Source: Vibrio japonicus
GTDB lineage: Bacteria; Pseudomonadota; Gammaproteobacteria; Enterobacterales; Vibrionaceae
Length of the DNA stretch: 64,000 nt
Assembly (NCBI RefSeq): GCF_024582835.1
Contig: NZ_CP102096.1
Span: 1,798,001 to 1,862,000 of the forward strand
Reading direction: 5' to 3'
Shown piece by piece: positions 9,941 to 18,784 of this stretch (position 1 is its first letter; the number at the start of each line of letters is the position of its first letter). Under the pieces are notes generated by a model. It made no database searches, was not told the DNA's origin, and saw nothing but the letters and a program-made list of their open reading frames with translations. A program made the translations under genes and the position numbers.

Positions 9941-11518
9941 ATGAAGCATTTGTCAAAAACTGTAGTCGCTGCATTGGCCACTTCAACACTTTCTTTCTCT
10001 ACCGTTGCTGCAGAAATCAAAAACGTCATCTTGATGATTGGCGACGGCATGGGCCCACAACAGGTAGGCTTGCTTGAAACCTACGCAAACAACGCACCGA
10101 ATTCGATCTATAAAGGTAAGCACACCGCGATCAATACCTTAGCGCAAGAAGGTGTCATTGGTTCATCCTTGACTCACCCTGAAGATGCGATTGTGGTTGA
10201 CTCAGCGTGTTCTGCCACCATGCTGGCAACAGGTATTTACACCGCATCAGAAGTGATTGGTATCGACTCACAAGGCAATCACGTAGAAACCGTGTTAGAA
10301 CAAGCGAAGCGCCTCGGTAAAGCGACGGGCCTAGTGTCAGACACACGTTTAACCCACGCGACACCTGCGGCTTTTGCTGCCCATCAACCACACCGCTCGC
10401 TAGAAAACGATATTGCTTCTGATATGTTGGCAACTGGCGTGGATGTCATGCTATCAGGCGGTTTGCGCCACTGGATTCCTCAGTCAGCCAATGACAAAGG
10501 GGCAACATACAAAGAACTAGAAACACTAACGCAAGGCGACGTAAGCCTAAAATCTAAGCGCCAAGACGACCGCAACCTGCTGACCGAAGCGCAAAAAAGC
10601 GGCTATCAATTAGCTTTCAACCGCACCATGCTGGAAGAAACAAAAGGTGACAAAGTTCTGGGTCTATTCTCAAACTCTGGCATGAATGATGGTATCGCCT
10701 ATAGCACAAGCAAAGCCGATCCGAGTCGCAGCCAGCCGTCTTTGGCAGAGATGACTGACAAGGCCATCAAAACACTGTCGAAAGACGAAGACGGTTTCTT
10801 CCTGATGGTTGAAGGCGGACAAATCGACTGGGCTGGTCACAGTAATGATGCGGGCACAATGCTGCACGAAATGATCAAGTTCGATGAAGCCGTTAACGCG
10901 GTTTACGAATGGGCGAAAGATCGCGATGATACACTAATCATTGTGACTGCCGACCACGAAACAGGATCATTCGGCTTTAGCTACTCATCCAGCAATGTTC
11001 CGAAACCTGAAAAGCGTACGGGTAAAGCGTTTGAAAAACGCGATTACGCGCCAAATTTCAACTTCGGTTCGTTTGATATTCTGGCGGGTCTATACAACCA
11101 AAAAGTCAGCTACTACGGCATGCTGGAGCAGTTTGAGCAACTGAAAGAGTCAGAGCAAACACCAGAGAAATTAGCTGAAATCATTAACAATAACAGCGCT
11201 TTCCCAATTACAGCAGAGCAAGCCGCGAACATCCTAAAGAACAAGCCGAACCCTTACCATAAGGAAGGCCACAGCTACTTAGCGCAAGAGAGTGTTCCTG
11301 CTATCGACGATTTTGACGCGTTCTACCCATACAACGATCGCACTAACCTAATCGCACGTGAGCAAGCCACCGGACAGAACATCGTGTGGGGCACAGGCAC
11401 ACACACGCACACACCAGTGAACGTGTTTGCTTGGGGGCCAGCAGAGAAAATCCTGCCAGTTTCTAAAATTATGCACCACTCTGAACTGGGTGAGTTCATC
11501 AAAGCACAAGTGAAGTAA
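9941..11518 (+). CDS. phoA: secreted alkaline phosphatase (PhoA family)
   Basis: A 525-aa periplasmic or secreted phosphomonoesterase. A Sec signal peptide ends near STVAAE (residues 1-24). Motifs include MIGDGMGPQQ (first metal Asp), DSACSATMLATG (nucleophile Ser), GGQIDWAGHSND (metal ligands), TADHETGSFG and the late GTHTHTPVNVFAWG with the last zinc ligand histidines. It is longer than E. coli PhoA (471 aa), as is usual for marine PhoA-type enzymes. Tandem Pho boxes directly upstream indicate induction by phosphate starvation through PhoB. The symbol is given by family and the gene is not a strict E. coli orthologue. Confidence 0.9.
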   Translation: MKHLSKTVVAALATSTLSFSTVAAEIKNVILMIGDGMGPQQVGLLETYANNAPNSIYKGKHTAINTLAQEGVIGSSLTHPEDAIVVDSACSATMLATGIYTASEVIGIDSQGNHVETVLEQAKRLGKATGLVSDTRLTHATPAAFAAHQPHRSLENDIASDMLATGVDVMLSGGLRHWIPQSANDKGATYKELETLTQGDVSLKSKRQDDRNLLTEAQKSGYQLAFNRTMLEETKGDKVLGLFSNSGMNDGIAYSTSKADPSRSQPSLAEMTDKAIKTLSKDEDGFFLMVEGGQIDWAGHSNDAGTMLHEMIKFDEAVNAVYEWAKDRDDTLIIVTADHETGSFGFSYSSSNVPKPEKRTGKAFEKRDYAPNFNFGSFDILAGLYNQKVSYYGMLEQFEQLKESEQTPEKLAEIINNNSAFPITAEQAANILKNKPNPYHKEGHSYLAQESVPAIDDFDAFYPYNDRTNLIAREQATGQNIVWGTGTHTHTPVNVFAWGPAEKILPVSKIMHHSELGEFIKAQVK

Positions 11519-11571
11519 GCTCTACGTCTAAGCGCCCGACCAAAGGCGTTATTGATAAGTAGTACTATTGA

Positions 11572-11595
11572 AAAGAGCGCCTTGCGGCGCTCTTT
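11572..11595. terminator. hairpin between convergent phoA and mscS-family genes
   Basis: A perfect 10-bp stem, AAAGAGCGCC (11572-11581) with GGCGCTCTTT (11586-11595), loop TTGC. It ends next to the stop codon of the mechanosensitive-channel gene. U-tracts are only three or four bases on either strand. It probably serves both convergent genes. Confidence 0.65.
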
Positions 11596-13272
11596 CTAGC
11601 TCTCTGGTGTCTCTTTCACCATATGAAGATGCACATCCTGCTGTGGGAAAGGAATTGAAATCCCTTCGCGGTCAAATCTCAATTTCACTTCTTTGGTCAC
11701 ATCCCAGTAAACATCCCAATAATCCTCGGTTTTTACCCAAGGGCGCACAATGAAATCCACCGACGACGTATTCAAGGTATGAACGCGAATATTCGGCTCA
11801 GGCGTGCGCAGCACACTTGGATGCGAGGTAACAATGTCCGTTAACACGCGTTCTGCTTTTAACAGATCGTCACCATAACCAATGCCAAACACCATATCGA
11901 CACGTCGGACACGCTCGTGAGTGACGTTTTTGATGACATCGCCCCAAATCTTGCTGTTCGGCACAATAATGATCTGGTTATCAAAGGTTTTGATCGTGGT
12001 ATTCACTAAACTCATGTGACTTACCTTGCCATCGACACCACCTGCGAAGACAAAGTCCCCGACATCAAACGGGCGATAGATCAGCAGCATCATCCCAGCA
12101 GCAAAGTTCGATAAAGTATCTTGCAACGCAAAACCGATGATCACACCGGCAATACCAAAACCGGTCAATACTGGCGTTAAGTTTAAGCCGATTTGCGACA
12201 GGCCGACCAGAATACCGATGACCCAAACCAAGTTACCCGACATGGTAATAAAGAACTCCTGCATTAGCTGAGACAACTTCAGGTTCTTTGTCACCACCGC
12301 TTTACTCACTAATTTTCGCACCAACTTCGCGATCATTTTGGTCGCCAGTAAAATGATAAATAAGACGAAGAGTTGGAAAAGGTGCTGAGGCGCGTTGTTA
12401 GCCAGCCAATCCCAAGCATTGGAAGACCAGTGAGACAATATCGACAAGACCACATCACTTTCCAGCAGATCCTGCGTAATATTGCCTGTCGTTTCAAAGA
12501 TCAGGCGTTTGTACTCAGAGGTGTCAAGCTCCAACTGACCCGCGATAGAGACCAGCGAACTCAAGCTCTCAACGGCAATGTCCATGCGCTGCTTAAACAC
12601 CAAATGACTCAATTGCAGTGAAGACTTTTCTGATTCCGGACTGGCCGATAGTTGCTTACCCACCACTTCGGCCTGCTGATTAAAATATTCAACCGATGCC
12701 GACATAACCCGTAAACGCTGGGAAATTTGCTCTCGAAGTTGCTTACGAGCCGCGCTTTCATCCACTTCTAATGCTTTCAGCCACTTGATGTTTTGCCAGC
12801 TAGCCGCAATTGCATTGTCAAAGTAGTGCTGTAATTCTTGGTAATCATTGATCAACCCAAGACGCTCTTCCGGCTTTGCAGCGTTGATCTTCTCGTTAAT
12901 GTCTTTAATCTTATCTTCGAGGTAGCGCTGGGCGGCCAAAGAGTGCTTTTGCTGGGCTTTTACCTGTGCCACCAGCGTTGCTCTTGGGATGGAGTCACGT
13001 TGAATCGCGTTTGCCAATAAAGAACGCAATTCTTCATTCTTTTGAAATAGTTTCAGCTGAAGCGCGTCTTTTTCTGAGCCACTGGCTGTTTTGATTGTCT
13101 CAATGAGCTCGACGCTCTCTTGGTTGAGCGTATCAATCTCTAACTCGCTCTTTGACAAGGTTGGCGTGTCGGGTGGCTCTGTTGCTGACACGCTCGTCAC
13201 TGCGATAGTCGTAAGTGCCAGCAAGATAACGATAATCGCGTGCGCGAACTGGTGTGGAAAGGATTTACCCAT
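11596..13272 (-). CDS. MscS-family mechanosensitive channel with long periplasmic domain
   Basis: A 558-aa inner-membrane channel for osmotic protection. A signal peptide (about residues 1-30, ending SVSA) precedes a periplasmic, largely helical and coiled domain of about 230 residues. Transmembrane helices follow from about 285, then the MscS pore helix and beta domain (GFALQDTLSNFAAGMMLLIYRPFDVGD, shown here only in part as GFALQDTLSNF and RPFDVGD). A C-terminal cytoplasmic vestibule (NTTIKTFDNQIIIVPN region) ends the protein. The size and periplasmic coil place it in the MscM/YbdG-like or medium MscS groups rather than minimal MscS. Its terminator is shared with phoA. Confidence 0.85.
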   Translation of the reverse strand: MGKSFPHQFAHAIIVILLALTTIAVTSVSATEPPDTPTLSKSELEIDTLNQESVELIETIKTASGSEKDALQLKLFQKNEELRSLLANAIQRDSIPRATLVAQVKAQQKHSLAAQRYLEDKIKDINEKINAAKPEERLGLINDYQELQHYFDNAIAASWQNIKWLKALEVDESAARKQLREQISQRLRVMSASVEYFNQQAEVVGKQLSASPESEKSSLQLSHLVFKQRMDIAVESLSSLVSIAGQLELDTSEYKRLIFETTGNITQDLLESDVVLSILSHWSSNAWDWLANNAPQHLFQLFVLFIILLATKMIAKLVRKLVSKAVVTKNLKLSQLMQEFFITMSGNLVWVIGILVGLSQIGLNLTPVLTGFGIAGVIIGFALQDTLSNFAAGMMLLIYRPFDVGDFVFAGGVDGKVSHMSLVNTTIKTFDNQIIIVPNSKIWGDVIKNVTHERVRRVDMVFGIGYGDDLLKAERVLTDIVTSHPSVLRTPEPNIRVHTLNTSSVDFIVRPWVKTEDYWDVYWDVTKEVKLRFDREGISIPFPQQDVHLHMVKETPES

Positions 13273-13373
13273 AAAGACTCCAGAATAAGAAATCCATGTT
13301 TTTTAAACAGATAGCGTTAAGTTTACACCACCTTTGGGTTTAGTTTGCTAGTTTATAGTAAGGAATGGCGCAA

Positions 13374-13402
13374 ACAAAAACAGCCGCCATTTGGCGACTG
13401 TT
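13374..13402 (-). terminator. terminator of the YcgN-family gene
   Basis: On the minus strand, AACAGTCGCCA pairs with TGGCGGCTGTT (one mismatch) and is followed by TTTTTG. It begins 9 nt after the stop at 13411. Confidence 0.75.
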
Positions 13403-13410
13403 GTTCAATA

Positions 13411-13851
13411 CTAAGAACGGTTTGGGTGATTTAGGATGTGGTCTTCCCAATTTACAACGTCAATTTCGTATACGACTTTGTTACGCACACTTTCACCTGC
13501 TGCGTGCATGGCGGATTTTGATCCTGTAATGAGTGGGTGCCACTCTGGTAACGACTGACCTTCAGCTAGCAAACGATATGCGCAAGTGTGTGGCAACCAG
13601 GTAAAGTCATCAATGTCTTCACGGGTTAGCTTGGTGCATTCTTCACCAGAAGAGAAACGGTTTGGGTAGTCTTTGCACGAACACGTTTTGCTGTTTAACC
13701 AGCTACACGCCACATTGGTGTAATAAATTTCGTCCGTGTCTTCGTCCATAAGCTTATGCAAGCAACACTTTCCGCAGCCATCGCAAAGAGACTCCCATTC
13801 TTCTTCGGTCATCTGCTCTAGTTTTTTACTTTCCCAAAATGGCTTGCTCAT
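13411..13851 (-). CDS. YcgN family cysteine-cluster protein (UPF0260)
   Basis: A 146-aa cytosolic protein of the UPF0260/YcgN family within the zinc- or iron-chelating CxxCxxCC superfamily. The cluster is visible as [11 protein letters not shown] near residues 23-33, with further conserved cysteines in NVACSWLN and TCSCKDYP and near residue 90 (HTCAYR). The family is widespread in gamma-proteobacteria and has no proven function. It is divergent from the short YkgJ-type gene at 13988, which has the same kind of cluster, across a 136-bp intergenic region. Confidence 0.85.
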   Translation of the reverse strand: MSKPFWESKKLEQMTEEEWESLCDGCGKCCLHKLMDEDTDEIYYTNVACSWLNSKTCSCKDYPNRFSSGEECTKLTREDIDDFTWLPHTCAYRLLAEGQSLPEWHPLITGSKSAMHAAGESVRNKVVYEIDVVNWEDHILNHPNRS

Positions 13852-13987
13852 AGGTATTACTTCGTTTTCGGACAGGGGTGCGATTTATACCGCTACGATA
13901 GAAAAAGTTCAAGGGCAAAGTTTGAGCTGATAGGTGCAAAGAATTTTGTTAATATCGCGCCCTTAATTTTTTCGTGAGGTTATTTTG

Positions 13988-14236
13988 ATGGAATGTCGAT
14001 TAGGTTGCGGCGCGTGTTGTATTGCTCCGAGCATCTCCTCCCCTATTCCTGGGATGCCTAAAGGTAAGCCTGCGGGTGTTCGATGCATTCAGCTCAATGA
14101 CGACAACTTGTGTAAGCTATTTGGCAAACCTGAACGGCCAAAAGTATGCCACGATTTTAAGCCATGCCCAGTTGTGTGTGGCAAAACCAATCAAGAAGCA
14201 CTCATTAACATCAGCGAGTTGGAAGACCTTACATAA
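13988..14236 (+). CDS. YkgJ family cysteine-cluster protein
   Basis: An 82-aa protein with CRLGCGACC at residues 3-11 and later pairs CIQLNDDNLC, CHDF and CPVVC. These eight cysteines fit the YkgJ/CxxCxxCC family, predicted to bind a metal or Fe-S cluster. The size is normal for the short family members. ATG 13988 is preferred to the overlapping TTG 13985 because GAGG lies 11 nt upstream. It is divergent from another cysteine-cluster gene. Function is unknown. Confidence 0.8.
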   Translation: MECRLGCGACCIAPSISSPIPGMPKGKPAGVRCIQLNDDNLCKLFGKPERPKVCHDFKPCPVVCGKTNQEALINISELEDLT

Positions 14237-14280
14237 CGACCGTTTCAATTTATCGTCAAGTGGTTAACCGGTTCCAAAGA

Positions 14281-14306
14281 AAAGCCGCAGCGGTTGCTAC
14301 GGCTTT
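14281..14306. terminator. bidirectional terminator between the ykgJ-type gene and recR
   Basis: AAAGCCG (14281-14287) pairs with CGGCTTT (14300-14306), with an inner AGC/GCT extension. On the minus strand it is followed by TTTTCTTT, so it ends the dnaX-ybaB-recR operon. It may also stop the convergent ykgJ-type transcript. Confidence 0.75.
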
Positions 14307-14324
14307 GAAGAAGATACGCTTTGA

Positions 14325-14924
14325 TTAGAGCTTTTGCCTTCCCAATAATGAGTGAGACAACGTCGTTCCATCAACCAGCTCAAGCTCACCACCAACAGGC
14401 ACGCCGTGCGCGATGCGACTCGCGGAGACTTGATGCGCCTTGCATAGATCAGCAATGTAATGAGCAGTTGCTTCACCTTCTACAGTTGGGTTAGTCGCCA
14501 AAATCACTTCTTGGACATCACCACGACGTAATCGGTAATCCAACACGTCTAAGCCGATATCACTCGGGCCAATTCCGTCCAATGGCGACAAGTGTCCCAT
14601 CAAAACAAAATATCGGCCTGAGAACTGTCCGGTAGCCTCTACCGCAGCGATATCCGCTGGGCTTTCTACCACACATATTTGACCATTTTCCTGACGTTTA
14701 GGATTGGTGCAAATATGACAGATTTCTTCCTCAGTAAAAGTACGGCACTCGGTGCAATGGCCTATTTCAGTCATTGCTTGGCTCAGTGCATCTGCTAGTT
14801 GCAGGCCGCCTTTTCTATCTCGCTGTAACAAATGAAAGGCCATACGCTGTGCCGACTTGGGACCAACCCCAGGCAGACAACGTAAGGCCTCCATCAATTG
14901 CTCCAGCATATGACTGGTGCGCAT
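14325..14924 (-). CDS. recR: recombination mediator protein RecR
   Basis: A 199-aa DNA-repair protein that acts with RecF and RecO to load RecA at single-strand gaps. Helix-hairpin-helix [17 protein letters not shown] lies at about 17-33, the zinc finger has four cysteines (CTEC ... CHIC, about 57-72), and the Toprim domain begins CVVESPADI at about 83. Length is exactly typical. It is the last gene of the conserved dnaX-ybaB-recR operon, 16 nt after ybaB. Confidence 0.97.
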   Translation of the reverse strand: MRTSHMLEQLMEALRCLPGVGPKSAQRMAFHLLQRDRKGGLQLADALSQAMTEIGHCTECRTFTEEEICHICTNPKRQENGQICVVESPADIAAVEATGQFSGRYFVLMGHLSPLDGIGPSDIGLDVLDYRLRRGDVQEVILATNPTVEGEATAHYIADLCKAHQVSASRIAHGVPVGGELELVDGTTLSHSLLGRQKL

Positions 14925-14940
14925 TAATTACCCTTGTTAA

Positions 14941-15270
14941 TTAAAATGGCATTTTCATGCCTGGTGGTAGCTGCATACCGCCAGTGACACCTGCCATTTT
15001 CTCTTTCTGAGTTTCTTCAACGCGGCGCGCTGCATCGTTAAATGCTGCAGCAATCAAATCTTCAAGCATTTCTTTATCGTCTTCCATCAAACTTTCATCG
15101 ATGTGTACACGACGAACGCTATGGCTACCAGTAATCGTCACTTTTACAAGGCCAGCACCAGACTCGCCAGTCACTTCCATATTCGCGATTTCTTCTTGAA
15201 GCTTTTGCATGCGCTCTTGCATTTGCTGGGCTTGCTTCATTAGGTTGCCCATTCCGCCTTTACCAAACAT
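14941..15270 (-). CDS. ybaB: YbaB/EbfC family nucleoid-associated protein
   Basis: A 109-aa DNA-binding protein that compacts and bends DNA. It shows the family hallmarks: [18 protein letters not shown] at the N-terminus, long helices, a central beta-sheet ([14 protein letters not shown]) and a Gly/Pro-rich tail (PPGMKMPF). The frame is open 11 codons further upstream, but ATG 15270 gives the family N-terminus. It lies between dnaX and recR, as in most gamma-proteobacteria. Confidence 0.95.
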   Translation of the reverse strand: MFGKGGMGNLMKQAQQMQERMQKLQEEIANMEVTGESGAGLVKVTITGSHSVRRVHIDESLMEDDKEMLEDLIAAAFNDAARRVEETQKEKMAGVTGGMQLPPGMKMPF

Positions 15271-15378
15271 GTTCTTCTCTCTGGTTGTGAATACCTTGCC
15301 CATTAAGTATGGCTTAGATATTTAGCTTGTCGTTTCAATAATAAATGGGGGTGCGCTGTATCGCTTTCAACCCCAACG

Positions 15379-17502
15379 TTAAATCGGCCTCACACTATCT
15401 TTATCAAGTTGTGCGGCAAAACGTGCCTCAATAAACTGCACGTTTTTGTCATTTTCAAGGCTTGTGAAGGCTTGCTGTAACTTACCTTGGTAGAGCTTAT
15501 CTCGCAGCTCAAGTGGTGTCTCACCACTATCGCCAATTTCAACACTTAAGTGACTCTCTTCACCCAAAGCTTCGTTAAGTGCTTGCAGCAATTCACTTTG
15601 TGCTCTGTCCGTATTGAGGTGAGATTGCTCCGGCCTCAATGTTAAAGCAATGGATGACCCATTTTTCTCAAAGTGAGAATTGAGTGCAAGCTGCTCTGTT
15701 AATTTTGCCGTAGAAAGCTGGCTGATCAGTTCTGCCCATTGATTTTGGGAGCGAGATTCCTCTACCAGCTTTTGCGCCATTTCCGGTGTTTTTTCATGCT
15801 CTAGCGCTTTTTTGAGCTGTGTCGGCGTTAACTCTTCACTCTTTTGCTCAACTTGCGGCAAAGTTGGCTTCCACTGATAGGGCTCATCTTTGGCCGCTTC
15901 AGGTGTCGTTATCGACTGTGAGCGTGATAATGGCGACACCTGCTCTTCTCCAGCGCGCTTTTGTGCAACACGATCGAGAACAGATTCTGACTTGGCAGAT
16001 GCCGCTTTACCCTTTTTTGGCGTATTTCCCTGGTTAGGCGCTAAACCTTTACGTTGGGAACGTAATTGATGGCGAAGCCCGCTAATTGGCGATGAGCCGC
16101 GCTGTTCCGTCTGCTTTGGTTCTGGACTAGCCTGATCCATGTTATGTTGAGGCTGCTGCTCATATCGCTCAGTAGGTACGTTCTGAGGCTCATCATACAT
16201 AGGCGGTACGTCATACGCAGGTGGCGCATAGTGTGGTGGTTCTGAAGCATGAGCAGGTGGTATCACCCTTTCAGGGCGTGATGGCTGCACAGGAGCTTGA
16301 ACTGGAACGTTTTGTTGATTTCCAGCCAGTTTCTGCTCAGAACTCGGGGTCGGTTGTGCCATAGGCTGCTGAGTTGCAGGTTCTATAGCAGTAGAGATCG
16401 CATTGGCTGTTGGCTGAGAGGCTGGTCTAAACGCCATCATGCGTAAAACAACCATCTCTAAACCAATTCGCTCAGAAGGTGCAAGCGGTAGATCTTGACG
16501 ACCTTTTAGTGCGATTTGGTAGTAGAGCTGCACATCTTGCGGGGATAACGCCTTACTGAGCAACTCGACCTTTTCTGCATCAGGCTGACCTTTATCTAAC
16601 GAAGAAGGCAACGCTTGATACATCGCCATACGATGCAACTGAGCCGCGAGTTGTTGTAACAAGCCATCCCACTCCACGCCATTTTGAGCGAGCTTAGCAA
16701 TGCATTCCATCGCCATTTGCGGTTGCTTCGAACTTACCGCTTCTAAAAGGTGGAGTGCTTGATCCGTATCCAGCGTACCCAGCATGTGTGCAACGCTATC
16801 CGCACCCACGTTGCCATTACCCAGCGCAATAGCTTGGTCGGTCAGGCTCAGAGCGTCACGCATACTGCCGTCCGCCGCATGAGCTATCATACCCAATGCG
16901 CGTGGTTCAGATGTGACGTTTTCTTGCTCAAGAATATGATCGAGCTGCTCATGTATGGTATCCACACTGATCGGTTTCAGGTGGAACTGCAAACAACGAG
17001 ATAAAATAGTCACCGGGAGCTTTTGTGGATCCGTAGTCGCCAATAGAAACTTCACGTACTCTGGCGGCTCTTCTAACGTTTTTAGCAAAGCGTTAAAACT
17101 ATGGCGCGAAAGCATGTGAACTTCATCGATTAGGTAAACCTTAAATCGACCGCGAGCCGGTTTGTACTGGACGTTATCCAGCAATTCACGGGTATCTTCA
17201 ACCTTAGTACGAGACGCTGCATCTATCTCTAGTAAATCGACAAAACGACCTTCGTCAATTTCTTTACAGGTGTCGCACTGGCCACAAGGCGTCGCTGTAA
17301 TACCGGTTTCACAGTTAAGACCCTTAGCAAACAGACGGCCAATCGTCGTTTTACCGACACCACGAGTACCGCTAAATAGATAAGCGTGGTGAAGTCTGTT
17401 TTGAGCTAGTGCATTTTCCAGTGCTGTTAATACGTGGCTTTGTCCTACGACTTCACTGAATTTTGTAGGACGCCATTTTCGCGCTAAGGCAAGATAACTC
17501 AT
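15379..17502 (-). CDS. dnaX: DNA polymerase III subunit tau (and gamma by frameshift)
   Basis: A 707-aa clamp-loader subunit. AAA+ domain I carries Walker A GTRGVGKTT near residue 45, a zinc module (CGQCDTC near 73-79), Walker B LIDEVHML and sensor SRC. Residues 370-560 are a long Pro/Gln-rich linker and the C-terminus binds polymerase alpha and DnaB. It is longer than E. coli tau (643 aa), mostly in the linker. The linker contains an A-AAA-AAG slippery heptamer in the right frame, with an AGGGA element upstream and a -1 frame stop one codon later, so gamma (about 498 aa) is probably also made. It is the first gene of the dnaX-ybaB-recR operon. Confidence 0.97.
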   Translation of the reverse strand: MSYLALARKWRPTKFSEVVGQSHVLTALENALAQNRLHHAYLFSGTRGVGKTTIGRLFAKGLNCETGITATPCGQCDTCKEIDEGRFVDLLEIDAASRTKVEDTRELLDNVQYKPARGRFKVYLIDEVHMLSRHSFNALLKTLEEPPEYVKFLLATTDPQKLPVTILSRCLQFHLKPISVDTIHEQLDHILEQENVTSEPRALGMIAHAADGSMRDALSLTDQAIALGNGNVGADSVAHMLGTLDTDQALHLLEAVSSKQPQMAMECIAKLAQNGVEWDGLLQQLAAQLHRMAMYQALPSSLDKGQPDAEKVELLSKALSPQDVQLYYQIALKGRQDLPLAPSERIGLEMVVLRMMAFRPASQPTANAISTAIEPATQQPMAQPTPSSEQKLAGNQQNVPVQAPVQPSRPERVIPPAHASEPPHYAPPAYDVPPMYDEPQNVPTERYEQQPQHNMDQASPEPKQTEQRGSSPISGLRHQLRSQRKGLAPNQGNTPKKGKAASAKSESVLDRVAQKRAGEEQVSPLSRSQSITTPEAAKDEPYQWKPTLPQVEQKSEELTPTQLKKALEHEKTPEMAQKLVEESRSQNQWAELISQLSTAKLTEQLALNSHFEKNGSSIALTLRPEQSHLNTDRAQSELLQALNEALGEESHLSVEIGDSGETPLELRDKLYQGKLQQAFTSLENDKNVQFIEARFAAQLDKDSVRPI
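16007..16034 (-). promoter_or_regulatory. programmed -1 ribosomal frameshift signal in dnaX
   Basis: Reading the minus strand, an AGGGA element, a short spacer and the slippery heptamer A-AAA-AAG (16018 down to 16012) are aligned in the zero frame as CCA AAA AAG. After a -1 slip, the next codons are GGG and TAA (stop at 16009-16007). This reproduces the E. coli dnaX arrangement that makes gamma. The downstream stem-loop is weak here (GGC-ATCT-GCC). Confidence 0.75.
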
Positions 17503-17514
17503 GAATAATACCGA

Positions 17515-18060
17515 TTAGTGACCTTCAAACTCGCAGATGCTGTATACGTCAAGCCCTAGGTTCTCAAGACGTTTGTCACCACCGATTTCAGGAAGGTTAA
17601 TCACAAAAGCTGCGTGCTCTACAACACCACCCAACGAACGAATCAACTTCGCGGTAGCTTCTATCGTACCGCCAGTGGCTAGAAGGTCGTCAACCACCAA
17701 CACTTTGTCGCCTTCATTGATGGCATCTACATGGATTTCCAGTGTATCCATGCCGTACTCTAGCTCATAGGTTTGAGCGATAGTCTTACGTGGCAATTTG
17801 CCCGGCTTACGTACTGGAACAAAACCCACACCCAGTTCTAGCGCAAGCGGTGCACCAAAAAGAAAACCACGTGCTTCAGTACCAACCACTTTGGTAAAGC
17901 CCATCTCTTTGTACTTAGAAACCAACAGTTGAATTGTTGCTTGGTAAGCCTCTGCATTTTCCATCAAGCTGGTCACGTCACGGAAAAGAATACCTGGTTT
18001 CGGATAATCCTGAATGCTTTTGATGCTGGATTTGATCAAGGAGATTGTTTCAGTCGTCAT
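17515..18060 (-). CDS. apt: adenine phosphoribosyltransferase
   Basis: A 181-aa cytosolic purine-salvage enzyme: adenine plus PRPP gives AMP. The PRPP-binding motif [13 protein letters not shown] lies at about 121-133, with the flexible-loop region ([11 protein letters not shown]) and the hood residues intact. It is 12 nt upstream of dnaX, so the two are probably co-transcribed, as in other gamma-proteobacteria. A large imperfect inverted repeat lies in its leader (18079-18121). Confidence 0.97.
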   Translation of the reverse strand: MTTETISLIKSSIKSIQDYPKPGILFRDVTSLMENAEAYQATIQLLVSKYKEMGFTKVVGTEARGFLFGAPLALELGVGFVPVRKPGKLPRKTIAQTYELEYGMDTLEIHVDAINEGDKVLVVDDLLATGGTIEATAKLIRSLGGVVEHAAFVINLPEIGGDKRLENLGLDVYSICEFEGH

Positions 18061-18078
18061 AATTCTTTACTTGGGTAG

Positions 18079-18126
18079 GCTATGTTTGAATACTCTCCAT
18101 ATCGAGTGTTCAAGCCATAGCTATGG
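18079..18126. promoter_or_regulatory. long inverted repeat and 12-bp palindrome upstream of apt
   Basis: Two 17-18-nt arms (18079-18095 and 18104-18121), inverted and about 90% matching, surround an 8-nt centre. The right arm overlaps a perfect palindrome CCATAGCTATGG (18115-18126). The repeat ends 19 bp before the apt start, so it could be a leader hairpin or an operator. It does not resemble the PurR box. Confidence 0.55.
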
Positions 18127-18205
18127 TTGTCGCACAACGTCACTTTCATCAGGCCCGCATATTGTTTCAAATATGCTGCCTAAAATCACTGCGCTTAAAA
18201 TACAA

Positions 18206-18227
18206 ACGCCCATACTTTGCTGGGCGC
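18206..18227 (-). terminator. terminator of ybaN
   Basis: On the minus strand, CGCCCA pairs with TGGGCG (18226 to 18207) around an 8-nt loop, followed by TTTGTATTTT. It lies 15 nt after the ybaN stop. Confidence 0.75.
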
Positions 18228-18241
18228 ACTTATAGGCAATC

Positions 18242-18634
18242 TTAGTGATTTTCTGGCTGGTCAGCAAGGTGCTCTATCACAGGCAATCGAATAAACCAGC
18301 TCATTAGAATGATTAGCATCACCGCTAGCATAATCTTTAACCAAAGATGAGGAACAACCCAGATAGAAAAAGCAAAGCTGGCGACCATACACAACGCGCC
18401 CCGCTTTTTGACCTTACTGGTCACTGCACGATGGCGATGCCAATTATCAAGTATTGGGCCAAAGGTCTGATGTTGGTGCAGCCAGTTATGGAATGTCGGA
18501 CTGCTTCGCATAAAACATGCGCTAGCGAGAATGATAAAGGGAGTGGTGGGAAGAATAGGTAAAAATATGCCCAGAAAACCCAGGCACAAACTTACGCTAC
18601 CAACAATATTTAAACCAATTTTACGTATACTGAT
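18242..18634 (-). CDS. ybaN: YbaN family (DUF454) inner-membrane protein, start codon uncertain
   Basis: A small protein of the DUF454 family with three or four transmembrane helices and the signature FLPILPTTPFIILA. The role is unknown. The first usable start in frame is TTG 18589 (115 aa), but that begins inside the first transmembrane helix. Homologous-looking sequence (RKIGLNIVGSVSL) continues upstream with no ATG, GTG or TTG before a stop at 18655-18653. A GGAG (18644-18641) sits 6 nt before an ATC codon (18634), and an ATA (18628) precedes CGT AAA. The true start is therefore probably a non-standard codon, or the gene is slightly damaged. It follows a 43-aa ORF whose stop is the same TAA. 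Confidence 0.8.
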   Translation of the reverse strand: MSIRKIGLNIVGSVSLCLGFLGIFLPILPTTPFIILASACFMRSSPTFHNWLHQHQTFGPILDNWHRHRAVTSKVKKRGALCMVASFAFSIWVVPHLWLKIMLAVMLIILMSWFIRLPVIEHLADQPENH

Positions 18635-18652
18635 GGCGCGCTCCGATCTCTT

Positions 18653-18784
18653 TTAGTAGCCCGCATAGCCATTTAACACGCGAATCCAAGTGAGAGTCGC
18701 TGGGAGTGTTGGGATCAAAAGGGCTGCAATAAATCCAAAAAAGTACAAAATATTATATGGTTCTTTAAAGTCTTGGTCTGCCAT
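18653..18784 (-). CDS. 43-aa single-pass membrane protein, hypothetical
   Basis: A short ORF, MADQDFKEPYNILYFFG at its start, followed by a hydrophobic segment (IAALLIPTLPATL) and a polar tail ending NGYAGY. It has a purine-rich ribosome site (AGAGAAG) 8 nt before the ATG and lies directly upstream of ybaN, with its stop 18 nt before the earliest possible ybaN codon. It looks like a real gene because it has charged N-terminal, hydrophobic middle and short C-terminal parts, and appears co-transcribed with ybaN. I do not recognise a family. Confidence 0.55.
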   Translation of the reverse strand: MADQDFKEPYNILYFFGFIAALLIPTLPATLTWIRVLNGYAGY

